Source of the DNA: Ailanthus altissimus
Lineage: Eukaryota; Streptophyta; Magnoliopsida; Sapindales; Simaroubaceae
Length of the DNA stretch: 64,000 nt
Direction of reading: 5' to 3'
NCBI GenBank assembly: GCA_946807835.1
Contig: OX327684.1
Span: 36,020,501 to 36,084,500 of the forward strand
The notes below the pieces were generated by a model. That model saw nothing but the letters and a program-made list of their open reading frames with translations. It was not told where the DNA came from and searched no databases. The stretch's first letter is position 1, and every line of letters begins with the position of its first letter. Positions 26,416 to 38,725 of this stretch are shown here, in pieces. The position numbers and the translations under genes were made by a program.

Positions 26416-26515
26416 CAAGCACTGGGCATCACAGCGCTGGAGGTGTGACCTTCAGCGCTATAACGCCAGCCTGTACGTTGGGGGCTTTACCCCCTGATGC
26501 TGTTGTACAATGAAC
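26416..26515. other. GC-rich island with two adjacent hairpins
   Basis: In otherwise AT-rich DNA, 26433-26459 forms a 12-bp stem with one mismatch and a 3-base loop (AGCGCTGGAGGT / ACCTTCAGCGCT). Then 26480-26494 forms GGGGG-cttta-CCCCC. GC-rich motifs with GCGC cores like these occur in some plant LTR or leader regions. It sits exactly where the copia gag homology stops. Confidence 0.65.
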
Positions 26516-27375
26516 CCAACATTCACTCTAATAATATTTTAAATTATTTAAAAGATTAATATTTAACATGTAGAGGTTTATGAGATACAATGATAAGAGT
26601 TATCAGTTTGTATTATAAACTGTGATCATTTTTCTGTATTGGTAACCACAATGAGAGCCCTATTGGTGAGGGTTAGTTATGCTTACATATAAATTAATGT
26701 CTGATTGAGAATTATCTCATCATGAGATAGGGATTAAGTCTTTGAGTTAAAAATCTCTCTTAATTAGATTTAATAAGTATAAAATTATAAGATAATATTA
26801 TATGATAATCCGTCTTGTCAATATAGTGTTAAACAGGTCATGTCGATCTTGTCCTAATATCGCTACAGTGTGAGAGATTTGATCGATATGATTTAGACTA
26901 TGCCGGTTAAATATAAGATAAGGCAAATATATATCTGAAAGTATTGCCTTAAATCGTTACAGTGTGCAGGTAGTACCGATAATATATATTTGATAATTGA
27001 CAAGTTAATCTGGAATATACTTACCAAGATCGCTATAGTGTGAGAATAAGGCGTATCTAAGATCATGAGTAAGAGTTGCATGAGATGCAATTGATAAGAG
27101 TTGTCTACCTGTTGGGTTTACAAAGGTTTAGATCACTACAGTATGCGGCCCGAGTAAAATACCAACGGGGTCTACTTTCCTCTGTATAGTTTAAATAAGC
27201 TTAAACTATCATTATCCCGTTTAGAGAGATTAAAGGGACTATGTAAAGCAGTGGGATGACATTTTAAATTTAAAAAATGTGTATATTTGTTATATTCATG
27301 ATTTAAAACGTTTTATTAGTGATTTAATATTTTTGAATATCCGCTGACATATCATATTTCTTTGTTTTGTCTTGT
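26516..27375. repeat. Noncoding LTR-like DNA with four dispersed GCTACAGTGTGAG-type repeats
   Basis: The motif ATCGCTACAGTGTGAG or close variants occurs four times in the same direction, near 26860, 26955, 27031 and 27132, 76-101 bp apart. There is no coding sequence. It lies upstream of the plus-strand copia gag remnant, and the end near 27340 (CCGCTGACATATC) resembles the U5 end of copia LTRs. It may be the 5' LTR of that element, but it does not clearly match the LTR at 33339. Confidence 0.4.
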
Positions 27376-29720
27376 GAATCTGTTGTGATTTGGTGTGTGA
27401 TATGTATGGATACTTATAATTTTAAAAATTAAATACGCAATGGAAGTATTCATACATGCTACACACTATATAATATACTCAAGCATATATTTTTATGTAT
27501 GATCATTCAAGCACATATATATATATATCTCATATATATATATTTTTTTACATGCATGATATAAAATGAATTGTAACTAAATGACCTACCCGGTTTTGAA
27601 TGTAGCTTTACAATTCTTCAACAACTCCAAACTTCAATTTGTTGAGCTCACCTTAAAGTATTCCGTTGCACAATTCTAGTTTACAACTGAAACGGGTGGG
27701 ACTGTGAAGCTATAATGGTAGCCACGAATTTTCAGCAATTGATGTTTTAATACTTAAAACAATTTAGCCCTTATAAATTATTTCTTGCAAAAGATGAGAA
27801 GAATTAAATATTTTATCTATTGTTCCTTATAACTATTTATTATGAACAATTGTTAGCCTTAACTAACTCTTTCAACCATTTGAAAAACACTTAGGAATAT
27901 GCTCTCAATTCTCTATTTTTTCCCCTTGGTGGAATCTTCCACACTCTCTCACAAAAATTGAACTCTTTCAATTTTGGTTTAGTATAAAATGATGGCTTCA
28001 CTTAGTGTTCCGCTACTACTTCCCTTTGTTTGCCATTACAAACAATAATCAATTAAGAATAGGCTATCTACAATTGTATCATCTGTATGATTCAATTGAT
28101 TAGAGAGAAAATGTGCATAAAACAATGCTAAGTGGTTACATCACTTCATAAGTGCACCATGAAAGTATTTCTAAGTGGCCAACAATGCTTATTATTAGTA
28201 ACAAGTACTTACTCTATTACAAAAGGGTGTTTATCACTTATTCCAATTAATAATAATAATTTTATTAATAAATAGATTATTAATAATTCAAAATTATTTT
28301 GAATAATTATATTTACCTTATATGTATTTACCAAGCAAGGTAAATAGGTAAATATATGGTAAATCATTTATGGAGCAAAATTGTGCCACTTGTCAATTTC
28401 TTATTGGTTAATAACTCTTGCAAACCAATAATGTATTTTACATTCAAATATTGACAAGTGTATAATATAAGGAACCTTGAAATATATTTTCACTTTGTTG
28501 GATTAATTGCTCAATCCAATTCCCTGCCTCAGTGCACAACGAGTACACTTCATATTATGAGACTCTCTAGGTCCATGCCTGATTTGTCATATGAAACTAT
28601 TTCATACGTCCGTAAACAATGTCCTACACACATGTTAACAGATATTACACAATGGCGTATTATACTAAACAAGTTGATGTTATAACATATTCGTTTAATC
28701 ATTCCATCATAGATATCTTAGAAGAGCGGAGATATAGATCAACACCGTTAAGTCTCCACATGCTCAACTATAAACCTATCTCTAGATTTGTATTTCAATA
28801 AATAATATCCGTAAACTCTTTTACGATATTATTTACCCCGATGATAAAACTAATTTTCTGGGTATTTCTGTTTATGGCCATAAGACTTTCTAAAATACAA
28901 TATTGGAGTTTCAAGATATTTTACTCACCCAATTGAGTTGATAGATCCCATATCTATACACACCGAACTCTATGAGCATCGGACCATACCCAGCGACACC
29001 CAGCGGTCATACCATGAAAGGTATCTGACATGTGTAGAACTAAAGTATGATGGATCACTCACAAGTCCACTATGGCACTCAGGTCTAAGGATCACGAATA
29101 CTACTATTTATTGACGGCTTTATGGGATGTTTATTGGAGATCTTTGTAAGTCTGTTCAATATTCAGTCCTTACTGAATACTTGTATCTCTATACGAGTTT
29201 TCACTAAACTCATGGTCTGCTAATACTAACCATCTAGACCATTCAGATATAGATATACACTGATCTATATATATAATAAGGTCTTCACCGACAAACCTGC
29301 ATTAGTGAAGATAGATCATGAATATAATATTTGAGAACATATTCGCATAATAACATTTTCTAGCACTATTTACAACTCTTTGCAACTACGTCATTACTAA
29401 TATATTCTCAGGTCTTTGTCTCATTTCAGACAAGGCTCTAACTCTTTAGATTTCGCTAACTCTTATAACCTGATAACTCTTATCAGTGCTAACTTTTAGC
29501 ATTTATAACTTTTAGCGTTTATAACTCTTAGTTCTGATCTAAACTTCTTTAGATCAGATCTGAACTTTTTCAGATCATACAATGTCTAAAACGTTACAAG
29601 CATCTTACCATATATATATATAAAATAATTAGTGATATATTGAAATCATAATTGTATAAACATAAAGTAAATATTTATACACAAAAAGAATGGCACGTAA
29701 GCACAAATCCTAATAGAATC
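27376..29720 (-). mobile_element. Solo copia-type LTR 'A' with GAATC target duplication
   Basis: The LTR spans 27381-29715 (2335 bp), flanked by GAATC at 27376-27380 and 29716-29720. On the minus strand it starts TATTAGGATTTGTGC (ancestral TG changed to TA) and ends ...CACAACA. It shares long segments with LTR C, for example the CCATACCCAGCGACAC block near 28985 and the GATCAGATCTGAAC block near 29555, in the same orientation. No internal region remains, so it is a solo LTR. It interrupts the start of the plus-strand copia gag. Confidence 0.82.
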
Positions 29721-30130
29721 AACAATTGCCTCAAGTAATCTCTTAGCACACATTCTAGATGCGCACAAGCTCAAATGTGTTGTTAACTTTTTTGATTGGT
29801 ACATGAATCTTAGAATTATTTTAGATTCAGAAAAGTTATGATATATTATTGACCAAAAAATATCCAGAGGTGTTACTAAGGATGCCACCGAGAAAGAAAA
29901 TGTGACATACCAGAAATATATCTCTTATAATCACCATACATCGATAGTGTATTAGAAAGGTATAATTTTACTAACTGTAAGACAACAATGTACCTTTTAG
30001 ACATGGCATTCATCTTTCGAGGAGAATGTCTCATCAGATGAAAGATGAAAGTGTAGTAAACATTTATCCACAACCGATAAGAATAAGTATTTACATATAT
30101 ATATAATATTCATATTTTATTTGTATGTGG
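29721..30130 (+). pseudogene. Copia gag remnant, plus strand, then a YVDD scrap
   Basis: Directly after LTR A the plus strand reads IASSNLLAHILDAHKL, then FFDWYMNLRIILDSEKL and a stop, then YIIDQKISRGVTKDATEKEN. This is the start of a copia gag, with ATT at 29724 in place of the ATG. Stops and a large deletion follow. At about 30111-30130 the frame YLYVDDT appears, which looks like the reverse-transcriptase active site brought next to gag by deletion. Confidence 0.75.
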
Positions 30131-32620
30131 ATGATACTTAATTTATGTATTGTTATTAGTATTATTTGTATAGATTAAGGACCTACTATTAGTATTGAAT
30201 TTATTTGCAAGGCTTTAAATTTATTTTAGGGACCAAATTATAATACTTTAAAAGTTTTGGAGGCTAATTCGTAAATACTAAACATTAGCCTCTTAGTATA
30301 AAAAAATATATTTATAACCCTAATTCACTCATTTTGGTCGAACCACATCTTTTAGAGTGAGAAAAAAGAGAAATAGAGGGGAGAGAAAGAGAAGAGGAAT
30401 AAGAAATTTGAAATTTAAGCTTTAAGAGGTATATTATAACTCTTTCTTAGTATCTTGGTGTTAATTACGTTAATTCCTTTAAGTTTTGATTTCTGAAAAA
30501 ATAAAAATTAGGGATTTGATGTGGATTTTGTAAGATATATTGAGAATTGATGATGATTACGTAGATAACTTGATAAATCATGATGAATTACAGAATTTCC
30601 ACTTGATAGTCTCTTGATCTAAAAATTTTATAAATTGTTGTGTTTCGATTTTGGTTTTGGCTTTTAAAAATATAAAACTAGACATGTCTATAATCATTTG
30701 AGACTTTGATTCGATTGAAAATTTCAGAAATTGAATTTTTAGTGAATTTACAAAAATGACCCTGCAATTCTGAAAATTTCCTGTGTTAACAGTATACTAC
30801 AATGACAAACAATTTTTGATCTGCTGAATGATCTTCAAAAATTACGAATTTTTAGAATATAATAAATGTATATATCTAATATGATATATTCAAAATTAAT
30901 AATTTAGATCAATGTGGTTAAATTGTTATAATTTTCTAAATTGTATCAGCTCATTGTAGTATTTGATTAACAGATTTTTAAAACTATAGAATAAAATAGC
31001 TTTTGGCAAGGATTTTGAAGTAAAACATTTATCATGAATTGAGATATGTGTCAATATTAATTCTGTGATAGTTTTATAATTTTTGAATTAGTATATAATT
31101 TTATAAAATTGGGAGATTGAATACTATTTAATAAATATCTTGATTCTGTCAGGATAATAGTTTGGATTTGATAGTGTTTATGAAATGGATTGTGTAGGAA
31201 TTATGATATAGTATTCATATATAAGAAGGATGTATAAGTCAAGAATGATATATTCTGAATTTGGAGTAATTGGACATCATTTGATATATAAGAAAATTTT
31301 ATTAAGTGTATGTGGTCATAATGACAAGTTTTGAGAAACCAAGTCATTAGACCAATTCAATGAGATAAATGCAATATGTGTAATTTTGTAAGCTATTTAA
31401 AGTATTTTGTGTGAATGGTGAGGCTTATGAAAAGATTAATCTTCGTTGATAGGTTAAGGAGAATTAAGCTTTGTACTTAAAAGTGTTAAGAGATAAATAT
31501 ACTAGACTTTTACTGAAATCACAATAAACATAGTAATTGTTTATGTATGATTTTATAAATGTGCTTAGAAATATGTTTATGTTTATGTTATGCCAAAGAA
31601 TATTTGATATGAAATGTGAAAGACATATTTATGAATGTGAGCATTGACATTGAGTATAGACATACATGTTTTTATGAAAATGAGCTTTCAAAATGAAATA
31701 TGTTTAACAAATAAAGCTTTTGAAGTAAAAAATGTCAATGAGATACGTTTAATGTTTTAATGATGTTTGAACTCACTATTTACTTAGTAGGCGCCTTATA
31801 TGATTTGTGGAGCCTTTATGTGTGGCCTTTCATTCTAAATTGGTATGTGTTATGTGTTCCGTATGCAGGGAGGATCCTATTGGTACCTAAATGAAGAGTG
31901 AGTCATCATATTCATGTGGTGGTGTATTGTTGCATGTGAGAGGACTCACCGATAATCAGGGTGAGGGTTTGGCTCTTACCTTCGGGCATGAGCATTATAT
32001 ATGTATAATTTAAACCTCACTTGTGCTATTCCTCTCATACGGTATGTCATCGACGGATGACATTTGACTCATTATATGATATGTGATATGGAAGTCCTAC
32101 TAAGTAATAGTTGAGTGATGGTATTCCTATTATATGTTTTGAAAGAATGTGCAAGTGCTTACCTAACATGTGATTCAATAAGATTATGATTTTAATTTAT
32201 CACGACATATCATACATATTCATTGTGTATATATATATGTGTATTTGTATTTTGATATATGAAAAATTAGTATGCTTACTGAATTTTATACTCATTATAG
32301 TTTATGGTGATTTTAGGTAAATAAGGTACATATGTACTTAGCGGATTTGGCAATGCTTCTACTGTTCCATTGGTTCCTTAAGTTGCTAGATTGATGAGTG
32401 TTTCATTTGTGGACATGTGATTTAAGATATTTGATTTGTCCCTATTAAATAAATACGTATGTATTCTTTTATTAGGTGTGGTTGTATTTGGTTTATGTTT
32501 CACCAAGTATGATTATGGGTGGAACTTTATGGTGAACTTACTAGCAACTTGCTAAGGATTCCTATGTTGAATTTAAGTTTGAAATTTTATGCAATATTAA
32601 TTATGAGTGTATATTATTAA
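30131..32620 (+). mobile_element. Ty3/gypsy-type LTR-like block (ends not resolved)
   Basis: About 2.5 kb without coding potential separates two parts of a copia element. The left part has GGGACCAAATTATAATAC, then TATAAAAAAATATATTTATAA and a CCCTAATTCACTCA leader. The right part has CTTACTGAATTTTATACTCA followed by GATTTTAGGTAAATAAGG. This order is familiar from plant gypsy LTRs of the Tekay type. I could not find a clean TG...CA end pair or target duplication, so boundaries are approximate. Confidence 0.5.
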
Positions 32621-33338
32621 ATGAGTGTAAGTTATATCGCGTGTCAGATCTTTTGGGTCTATAAAAGGACAGAAAAAGTTAGAATGTCTAAGATGCCATA
32701 TGCATCACCTGTAGGAAGCCTGATGTATGCCATGATGTGTACTAGACCTAACATCAGTATGATTGTAAGTGTTACTAGTCGATATCAATCTGATTCAGGT
32801 AACAACCATTAGATGATAGTTAAACATGTTCTTAAATACTTTAAGGGTATACGGACTCAGACTTTCAATCCGATATGGATGATAGAAAGTTTATATCCAG
32901 ATATGTGTTTATCCTCAATGGTACTACAGTGAGTTGAAAGAGCACCAAATAGGGATCCACGACTGATTCGACAATGGAAGCAGAATATATTGCAGCCTCT
33001 AAGACAGCAAAGAAAGTAGTGTGGATACGCAAGTTTGTCACTGAACTAGGAATTATCCCTACCTCGATGGATCCTATCCCATTATTCTGTAATAATAACG
33101 GGGCCATAGCATAAGCCAAAGAGCCAAGAACACACCAGAGATTTAAACATGTGGATAGAAAATACCATATAATTAGAGAGATCTTGGCTGTGGGAGATGT
33201 AATAATTTGTAGAGTTGACTCTGTAAATAATGTAGCAGACCCACTGACTAAAGCCTTAACTCCAAAGGTGTTTAAGAAACACATGAAATCTATGAGTATT
33301 AAATAGCACTATGAATGACACTAAAGCAAATGAGAGTT
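32621..33338 (+). pseudogene. Copia RT-end/RNase H remnant, plus strand
   Basis: The plus strand encodes KVRMSKMPYASPVGSLMYAM followed by MCTRPN, then, across frameshifts and stops, HVLKYFKGIRTQTF and the RNase H region ending near 33300. A short purine-rich stretch AGCAAATGAGAG precedes the LTR that starts at 33339, which is the normal polypurine tract-LTR arrangement. The 63-codon open frame at 32621 is only a piece of this decayed polyprotein. Confidence 0.85.
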
Positions 33339-35293
33339 TGTTGAGATTTGTGCTTACGTGCTATTTTATTGTTGTATGAATATTTTATTTTATAATATTT
33401 ATATAGTATATTTTTATTCAATCGTTAATTTCATTAATTAAATAGTACAGTGGTTGTTATGTTACAAACATTGTATGATCTGAAATGATTAAGATCTGGC
33501 CTAAAGGAGTTTAAACCATCGCTAAAGATTAGCAATGCTGAGAATTATAATTACAAAGAGTTAGTAGATTATAAAAATTAGCAAAATCTAAGAGTTATGA
33601 CATTGTCTGTAATGACACATAGACCCGAGATTACATCTGTAATAACATTATTGGAAGGAGTTGCGATAGTTGCTAAGAAATATTATTATGCAAGTCTATT
33701 CTCATATTGTATATTCCTGGTCTTATTCACCGATGTAGGTCTATCAGTGGAACCCTTAGACCAGTGTATACTATACTTAGATTATTATTTTTAACTGACC
33801 ATGAGCTTACCATAAGTTCATATAGCATGCAGATATTCAGTAAGGATCGAATACTAAACAGGCTCATTGAATACCCCAATAGACATCCCATGAAGCCATA
33901 AATAGTATGTTCTCACGAGTTAAGTAGTGTACGTGATCCTTTGACTTGAGCGTTACGGTGGACTTATTTTGGTTCCACACATGTCAGAGACCTTTCATAG
34001 TTTAACCGCTATGTGTCGCTGGGTATGATCCAATGCTTATGGAGTCCAGTATGCGTAGATATGAGATCTGTCAGTTCACATAAGTGAATTGTATATCCAT
34101 ATGCTCCGATACTATATCTCAGGAAGACTTATGGCCATAAGCAAGTTCAAACAATATCGCAAAGGTGTTTGTGTATATTATTTATCGAGATACATGTCTG
34201 AATATAAGTTCACCGATGAGCGCGTAGGAATTTGATAGTGATGATTTATATCCTCGCTCATTCAGGATATAAATGGCAAAATAATTATACGTATACGCGA
34301 TGACCTCAACTTGTACGGTCTACTGCATTAATTTGTAATATTCATGACGTGTGCGTAGAGCATCGATCTCAGACTCACAGAACAGTTTCGTTTAATGAAT
34401 CAGGCGTAGACCTGAGGAGTCTCGCAATATAAAGTGTATTCATTATGCACTGAGGTAGTATACCGGATTAAATAGTTCAATCCAATAAATTCAAGCAGAC
34501 CGGACATTTGCTTTAATTTCCATCAGGCCGTACATGTGTCAAAACTTAAGAGTTAAGTACGTCAATTAATTAACAATAGTTGTTGACCAATGAGATATTG
34601 ACATATAGCGCATTATAAGCCTATTATTACTTGACTTAAAAATTACCAAAATGACATTATTAGACAAGCAAGATCATTGATTTATTTATTAAAATATTTA
34701 TTAAATAAAATAATAATATATAATATTATTATTTAATATAAGTTAAACAATTATTATTTAAATTAATATTGGCATATGTTTCGACAATGATTTATTATGA
34801 TTAAATTATTTATTTTAATAATGATTACGTGAAACAATAAAACATGAATACATGGGTTTGTATACAAGGCGGGACTAAAATGTGTATTGTCCACAAATGA
34901 AGAAATTGTTTAATGTAAACAATTGTAACAAAAGATAAGCAAAATAGATGTCATGCATAGTAAGACCTTGTAACTTATAAAAAAATGAAAGTATTTCATA
35001 CATGGTATGACCTTATAACTTGTAAAAGAATGAAAGTATTTCACCCTTTTAGTTGCAATTTTTTGCCAAATGCATCCATGTATTTGATTTCGTTATTATT
35101 TGTTTTCTATAACAATTGAAATAAAAGAGATAGAGTGTAATTATGGAAATAATTGACATGCTTGTGGGCCATAGCTTATTTATAACAAGGAAAAATGAAA
35201 CAAAATAACAAAAAAAAAAAAAACAAAGTGTTGCTAAATTAATGAGTGATCACTTGACTAATTAAAAGGGAAAGAGAGAGAAAAGTGAGGTGT

Positions 35294-37495
35294 TTTAGTG
35301 TTGGGTTATATGGGTTGGGTGCTTTACAAATAAAACTTAGGGTTCTTACATGTGGGTTGTGTTCATCATACAAACAATATACATATCTCATACATACATG
35401 TGCACAGCGGAAGATTAAATATAATGAACACTGAAAATAACATTTGATTAATGAAAATTCGAGATTGAGAAAATCACCAATGAAGCCTTTGGATTAATTT
35501 TCTTTGAAGTCCACCATGAAATGAATCTTTGATCAATTCTAGCAATCAACAAGGGTGGGTTTGATTGTCTAGAATGGCAGCATCTTAATCCAGCATTTAT
35601 GTTCAACTCTTAAACATTTTACAAAGTTAAACTATTTAACTTAATTAAATTTGTTTTTCCTTTTATTCAACTCTTGAATAAATAAAACAAATCTTGTTTT
35701 TAGTTATTACATTTAGTAACCATTAATTCAATTTGTTTTGTTGTTCTAACACTTAAAACACAAAACAAACAATTTCAATTTCTCAAATTGAATTGGCTCC
35801 CAAAATGCAAAACCTAAAATCTAAAACATTTTACAATTTTCAATTTCATTTCACTTTATATACAAATGCATTAATTCCAAACTAATTTGAATTTCATTTG
35901 TATTTCATTTGGCTTAACCTAACCTTAGTTAACATTTAACCTTAGTTAGATTATTTTAACTTAACCTTTAAGTTAATAAATATTTAATTAATTTAACCAT
36001 AGTTAACTAACTTAACCATGGTTAGGTTAACCTTTACTTAACCTTTAAGTAAGGTTAACTTAATTAACTATATGATTAACCTTTAATCATAGTTAATTAA
36101 ATTATTTATTTAACAATTAAATAAATAAATAATTATTCTTATTATTTAACAATTAAATAATCATAAAGTGAAATTACTATTATTTCCATACTCGGTTACC
36201 AAGTTAACCTAAGTGGGTCCCACCAATTTAACCACATACTTTAGTTAACGTAACCTTAGTAATTGCTGAATTATACTGTATTGAACAATTCAATACGGTA
36301 CACTGCCCAAGTGCTCAAAGAGTACATTTCATATTGGGACTCTCTAGGTCTGCACCCAATTTGTCAAATGGAACTGTTCCATTAATCCGTAATCGATGCC
36401 CCACGCACACGTTACGAATATTACAAATCAGCGTGTCAGACCATACAAGTTGAGGTCATAATGTATACGTATAATCCTTCCATCATTTATATCCTGGATG
36501 TGCAGGGATATAGATCAGCACCGTCAAATCCCTATTTGCTCATCCATAATCTTATCTCCAGATTCGTATCTCGATAAACAATATACGCAAACACTTTTGC
36601 TATATTGTTTAACCCTATGGGAAACTCTTTTCCCGGGTTTATGCTTGTGGCCACAAGACTTTATGAAATACAATCTCGGAGCATCGGATATACAACTTAC
36701 CTACGTAAGCTGACGGATCCCGTATCTACGCACACCGGACTCCATGAGCATCGGACCATACCCAGCGACACATAGCGGTCAGACCATGAAAGGTCTCTGA
36801 CATATGTGGAACCAAAGCATGATGGATCACTCACAAGACCACCGTGGCGCTCAGGTCAAAGGACCACGAATACTACTCAACTCGAGAGGACCTTCATTTG
36901 ACGGTGTCATAGGATATCTATTGGGGTCCTCATAAGTCTGTTCAGTATCCAGTCTTGACTGGATACCCGTATGCCTATACAAGCTCTAAGCTCATGGTTA
37001 GCTAAGAACAACCATCTGAACCAGTCAGATATAAACATACACTAATCTATATAAAGTGAATCACCGATAGACCCGCATTAGTGATTATAGATCAGGAACA
37101 TTATCTTTGAGACATACTTACATAATGATATTTCTTAACACCTATTGCAACTCTTTGCAACTATATCATTACAAGTATACTCTCAGGTCTTTGTCCCATT
37201 ATAGACAAGGTTCTAACTCTTTAGACCTCTCTGACTCTTATAACCTGCTAACTCTTAACAGTGCTAACTTTTAGCATTTATAACTCTCAGCTTTGCTAAC
37301 TATTAGTTCTGATCTAAACTCCTTTAGACCAGATCTGAACTCTTTCAGATCAAACAATGTCTGTAATGTTACAAGCATTATACCATATTAATATGATATT
37401 AACAATCTTTATTCGAAATGTTTATTGTATAAATATTAACAATTAATATTCATACAATATTGGAATGGCACGTGAGCACCAGCTCCAACATTTAG
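35294..37495 (-). mobile_element. Solo copia-type LTR 'C' with TTTAG target duplication, nested in LTR B
   Basis: The LTR is 35299-37490 (2192 bp), flanked by TTTAG at 35294-35298 and 37491-37495. Its ends are TGTTGG...CCAACA. On the minus strand it starts TGTTGGAGCTGGTGCTCACG, related to LTR A and B starts. It has no internal region. Clean ends and exact duplication show an insertion followed by LTR-LTR recombination. It carries a TTAACC-rich interval at about 35915-36240. Confidence 0.88.
35915..36240. repeat. TTAACC/GGTTAA-rich palindromic interval within LTR C
   Basis: Dozens of overlapping TTAACC, AACCTTAGTTAAC, GGTTAA and TTTAAGTTAA words fill about 325 bp, many in inverted pairs (for example TTAACCATGGTTAGGTTAACC near 36003). 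This is far denser than in LTR A or B. It could be simple slippage expansion or a cluster of binding sites in the U5 part of the LTR. Confidence 0.65.
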
Positions 37496-37908
37496 TTTTG
37501 CTAAGTGTTAGAAAAAAACTCCAAGTATTGAGAGCATAAAATACTCCATCTATTTTTTTCATCTTGACCAACTATACTACAAGTATAAATAAGGATTCAA
37601 GTGTGTGAATCATTTGCTAAATAAGTTGCTATTCTAGCTTCTCAAAGCCTAACGTGTCGGGGAACTGGAATTACAAATGGATTACTTCAAGACGGAGACT
37701 TCGGCAATGCAAAAGACAAAAAGATTGCTAATGTAATAAGTTTTCAATCCCATGTAATTTACATTTATGAGATATATGTAAAAATTATTGTGTTTATCAT
37801 TAGAAAATTAATATTAATATTTTTTGCTGCGCTAATATATATCTGATATGTACGCGTTTTTTAATGATAGACATAAACTTACATATATACACCCTAAATT
37901 TGTTAACA

Positions 37909-38725
37909 CTCACATAATTATAAAGTAAAAATAGGCGATATTTGCATTTACATACTTGCCTTAGCGGTGTGTAAAATATGTACATACCTTGACCTAATTT
38001 AAAATTTTGAATTCTAATAAAGACTATAAAGTTTTAACAAATATTATAAAGTTTTAAGAATTTGAATCATAACAAATACCAGAGAGTTTTCATTATTTTT
38101 TATACAATTATTTTAACTCTTTTGAAGCAGTTATTATAATTCTCTATTTTAGATATTCCAATTGTTTATATTTAAAAATGAAGTTATTCTAATATTTTTT
38201 CTTAAAAAAAATTGTAATGTAATATTTATATAAAAAGTAATTGTTTTTATAAAAAAATTAAATATAGTATTATAAATAACTTCACGACATTATATTATAT
38301 GTCTATTGATAATTATCGAAATACGTCGCATGAACTATACAAAGCTTTTGTGGCTATTCAAACCTATTTTTAATCAATTGAGATATAATAAAGTCCTAAA
38401 ACACGACCTATCCTTATTAGAGATGTCTAACTTTATTACAGACGGAGAAATTCGACTCTCATGTAAGAGAGATTTAACCTCACAAAAGAGGATATTTATT
38501 CTACATGCAAGGATTATTTTACAAAACTACACTCTTATATAAGAAATAGATTACAAATTATCCATTGTACACAACAAATCATAATCTAACAATTAACAAA
38601 CAACACAATCAAATATAGTCGCAAAGATAATCCTATAACAGGTTGGTAGAAAAGAATATAGTTGTTAGAAATAAGAGATAGCGTATAGATAAAAGGTGGT
38701 AGAGGTAAACATCCAACGGTGATCA
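37909..38725. other. AT-rich intergenic DNA, no gene seen
   Basis: Strongly AT-rich sequence with scattered relatives of the minisatellite unit (TTGTAATGTAATATTTATAT near 38211). The 78-codon open frame at 38306 has no recognisable features and sits in random-looking context. Confidence 0.5.

Larger units (their letters stand above)
33339..37908 (+). mobile_element. Copia LTR 'B' (3' LTR), split by insertion of solo LTR C
   Basis: It starts TGTTGAGATTTGTGCTTACG right after the RNase H remnant. It runs to 35298, is interrupted by LTR C, resumes at 37496 and ends near 37908 (...TTTGTTAACA). Without the insert it is about 2.37 kb, close to LTR A (2335 bp). Its body is the reverse complement of the LTR A and C bodies, for example the GATCTGGCCTAAAGGAGTTT block near 33494 and GTCAGAGACCTTTCATAG near 33983. 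The far end is chosen by comparison with LTR A and could be ~50 bp off. Confidence 0.72.

Noticed and set aside
32865..33284. 139-codon minus-strand frame
   Set aside because: It is antisense to the copia RNase H remnant read on the plus strand.
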